The notes under the pieces were generated by a model, which was not told the DNA's origin, searched no databases, and worked only from the letters and a program-made list of their open reading frames with translations. This document shows, piece by piece, positions 62,289 through 64,000 of a DNA stretch of 64,000 bases; the stretch's first letter is position 1, and the number at the start of each line of letters is the position of its first letter. A program made the position numbers and the translations under genes. Source of the stretch: Pannonibacter phragmitetus DSM 14782 (GTDB lineage: Bacteria; Pseudomonadota; Alphaproteobacteria; Rhizobiales; Stappiaceae); contig NZ_KB908218.1 of the NCBI RefSeq assembly GCF_000382365.1, positions 62,001 through 126,000 on the forward strand. Direction: 5' to 3'.

Positions 62289-62413
62289 TGGCTCAATCCT
62301 GGTCCGAGTGTGAAACAAAAATTCCGTAGAACATCAGAGCGGCAGACATAGGCCTGAAACTGCTCCGCGTCAAACGAATGCGGCGGCGTTTGACCGCCAC
62401 CGGTTGGCCGAGG

Positions 62414-62442
62414 CTTATAGTCCCGCCCAACCGGTCCGTCAA
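62414..62442 (-). promoter_or_regulatory. Promoter of rpsT
   Basis: Minus strand: -35 TTGACG (62437-62442), 17-bp spacer, -10 TATAAG (62414-62419), about 125 bp upstream of rpsT. This is the best sigma-70-like promoter seen in the window and leaves a leader of about 120 nt. Confidence 0.75.
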
Positions 62443-62464
62443 TGCCAAAACCCGAGTCAAAGCG

Positions 62465-63238
62465 TCATTTGTTCCGGAACTGGGGCGTGCGCTTTTCGAT
62501 GAAAGCGGCCATGCCCTCGCTCTGGTCTTCGGTTGCAAAGGCCGCATGGAACATGCGCCGCTCGAAGCGGATGCCCTCGGCCAGCGTGGTCTCGTAGGCC
62601 CGGTTGACGCTTTCCTTGGTCATCATCACCACGGGCATGGAGAAGTCGGCGATCTTCTCTGCCGCTTTCATGGCCTCTTCCATGAGGTCATCCAGCGGCA
62701 CGATGCGGGAGACGAGGCCGGAGCGCTCGGCCTCTACCGCATCCATCAAGCGGCCGGTCAGGCACATTTCCATGGCCTTGGACTTGCCGATGAAGCGCGT
62801 GAGACGCTGGGTGCCGCCCGCTCCCGGCAGAACACCGAGGGTGATCTCCGGCTGGCCGAACTTGGCATTGTCGGCGGCCAGGATGAAGTCGCACATCATG
62901 GCAAGCTCGCAGCCGCCGCCCAGCGCATAACCGGCCACAGCTGCAATCACCGGCTTGCGGTTGCGCGCCACCCGGTCCCAGGGGGTGATGAGATCGGTCA
63001 TGTAGGCCTTGGCGAAATCGAAGGGCTGCATCTCCTTGATGTCCGCCCCGGCGGCAAAAGCCTTCTGCGAGCCGGTGATGATGACGCAGCCGACGCGCTC
63101 ATCCGCCTCGTAGGCGTCCAGCGCCGCCGCCACTTCGGCCATCAGGGCCGCGTTGAGGGCGTTGAGGGCCTTGGGCCGGTTGAGCGTGATGATGCCCACC
63201 TTGCCGCGCTTTTCGGTCAGGATGTTTTCATATGCCAT
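62465..63238 (-). CDS. Enoyl-CoA hydratase
   Basis: 257 aa, a crotonase-fold enzyme. It begins [20 protein letters not shown]; the oxyanion-hole segments are [10 protein letters not shown] and [18 protein letters not shown], and the catalytic glutamates lie in [19 protein letters not shown]. This matches short-chain enoyl-CoA hydratase (FadB1/Ech) of beta-oxidation. ATG 63238 is the family start; the longer frame upstream is antisense-like over the mutM side. It lies between mutM and rpsT, as in many Hyphomicrobiales. Confidence 0.93.
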   Translation of the reverse strand: MAYENILTEKRGKVGIITLNRPKALNALNAALMAEVAAALDAYEADERVGCVIITGSQKAFAAGADIKEMQPFDFAKAYMTDLITPWDRVARNRKPVIAAVAGYALGGGCELAMMCDFILAADNAKFGQPEITLGVLPGAGGTQRLTRFIGKSKAMEMCLTGRLMDAVEAERSGLVSRIVPLDDLMEEAMKAAEKIADFSMPVVMMTKESVNRAYETTLAEGIRFERRMFHAAFATEDQSEGMAAFIEKRTPQFRNK

Positions 63239-63386
63239 TGCAGTCCTCCGCTGACGGGCTGTGCCCCTGTGGCAGCGCCCGGCGGCGGCACCCGGTGGTG
63301 CCCCGCTGGCCGGGCCATGGCAACAAGGGGTAACTGACGCGCCGCACACGTGCAAGGCGCTGCCCTCCCGCCTTTTTGGCGGAGCC

Positions 63387-64000
63387 TCAGCGCTGGCACT
63401 TCGCGCAGTGGAAGGTGGACCGGCCCGACTGCACCAGCCGCAGAACCGTGCCCTTGCAGCCTTCCGTGCGGCAGGGCTCGCCCTCGCGGCCATAGACGGC
63501 GAAGCTGTGCTGGAAATAGCCGAGCGTGCCGTCGGTCTGCGCATGGTCACGCAGGGTGGAGCCGCCGGCGGCAATCGCCTCTTCCAGCACTTTGCGGATT
63601 GCAGCTGCCAGCCGCTCGCGCGCGGCCACCCGCGCCTTGCCCGGCCCCGTGATGTCACCTGCCGCCCGCTCAGGACTGAGGCCCGAGCGCCACAGCGCCT
63701 CGCAGACATAGATATTGCCAAGCCCGGCGATCAGCCGCTGATCCAGAAGCGCGGCCTTCAATGGCGCGGACTTGCCCGCAAACAGCCGGTCGAGCAGATC
63801 CGCGTTGAGCGCATTGCCCAAAGGCTCGATGCCCATGGCGGCGAAGAGCGGGTGGGAACTGAGGCCACTGCGGGCCACCAGCTGCATGAAGCCGAAGCGG
63901 CGCGGGTCATTATAGACAATCCGGCTTGCCGCCTGAGTGCTGGCGCTGCCGGGGGCCGAAAGATGGAAGACGACATGGTCATGCTTTTCATCGCGTGAGC
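63387..64000 (-). CDS. mutM: Formamidopyrimidine-DNA glycosylase, C-terminal part (N-terminus beyond the right edge)
   Basis: 204 residues are visible; the frame continues past 64000. They cover the end of the N-terminal beta-sandwich ([25 protein letters not shown]), the helix-two-turn-helix with [20 protein letters not shown], and the C-terminal zinc finger (C...C...[13 protein letters not shown] and FHCAKCQR). The enzyme removes 8-oxoguanine and formamidopyrimidines; the catalytic N-terminal Pro-Glu is outside the window. An internal ATG at 63887 is not the true start. Confidence 0.95.
   Translation of the reverse strand, partial: SRDEKHDHVVFHLSAPGSASTQAASRIVYNDPRRFGFMQLVARSGLSSHPLFAAMGIEPLGNALNADLLDRLFAGKSAPLKAALLDQRLIAGLGNIYVCEALWRSGLSPERAAGDITGPGKARVAARERLAAAIRKVLEEAIAAGGSTLRDHAQTDGTLGYFQHSFAVYGREGEPCRTEGCKGTVLRLVQSGRSTFHCAKCQR

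Overview
The window is high-GC DNA from an alphaproteobacterium, most likely of the order Hyphomicrobiales (Rhizobiales). The evidence is the minus-strand order mutM - enoyl-CoA hydratase - rpsT - rhodanese - dnaA - dnaN - recF - gyrB, an mmcB gene with an alphaproteobacterial LexA box (GTTC-N7-GTTC), an Lrp-type regulator and Rhizobiales-like intergenic palindromes. A family such as Stappiaceae is a guess only.

Layout. 0-3.4 kb: edge of an unknown gene, an AraC-HTH/O6-alkylguanine methyltransferase fusion, a class V aminotransferase and a divergent Lrp regulator. 3.5-30.6 kb: a large surface-polysaccharide (O-antigen or capsule) locus. It encodes dTDP-L-rhamnose synthesis (rfbBDAC), UDP-ManNAc uronate synthesis (wecB, wecC), a PglF/PglE/PglD/PglC-like set that would make and load a diacetamido-trideoxy sugar on undecaprenyl phosphate, a polymerase (Wzy), a flippase (Wzx), a GT4 and two paralogous GT2 glycosyltransferases, a methyltransferase, an acetamidino-sugar module (WbpG/PseA-like with HisH- and HisF-like partners), and a less understood group: a heparinase II/III-fold protein without signal peptide, a two-domain oxidoreductase and a twin-arginine glycosidase-like protein. 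A decayed SGNH acyltransferase tail lies between the methyltransferase and wzx. Wzy, the PglD-like gene and the GT2/methyltransferase stretch look AT-richer than the flanks, consistent with transfer of part of the locus.

30.6-37.2 kb: housekeeping and DNA-repair genes (coaBC, lppC, rsmI, yraN, a DUF2256 protein overlapping a photolyase-family gene, SOS-type mmcB) and a pair of REP-like hairpins. 37.2-39.4 kb: two alpha/beta-hydrolase-like proteins. 39.6-43.4 kb: a sulfur operon (two YeeE/YedE half-transporters, a persulfide-dioxygenase-like Blh and a SulP permease) behind a promoter overlapped by a perfect 8-bp inverted repeat. 43.4-48.1 kb: a DedA-PAP2-LssY fusion, a probable pseudophosphatase and a tannase-family esterase.

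48.2-53.7 kb: a self-contained galactitol-type PTS (EIIC, EIIA, EIIB, HPr-EI fusion) with a divergent SorC-type regulator and a palindrome-rich control region. 53.8-64 kb: gyrB, recF, dnaN, dnaA, a rhodanese, rpsT, an enoyl-CoA hydratase and the truncated mutM. No rRNA, tRNA, CRISPR array, insertion sequence or prophage was recognised.
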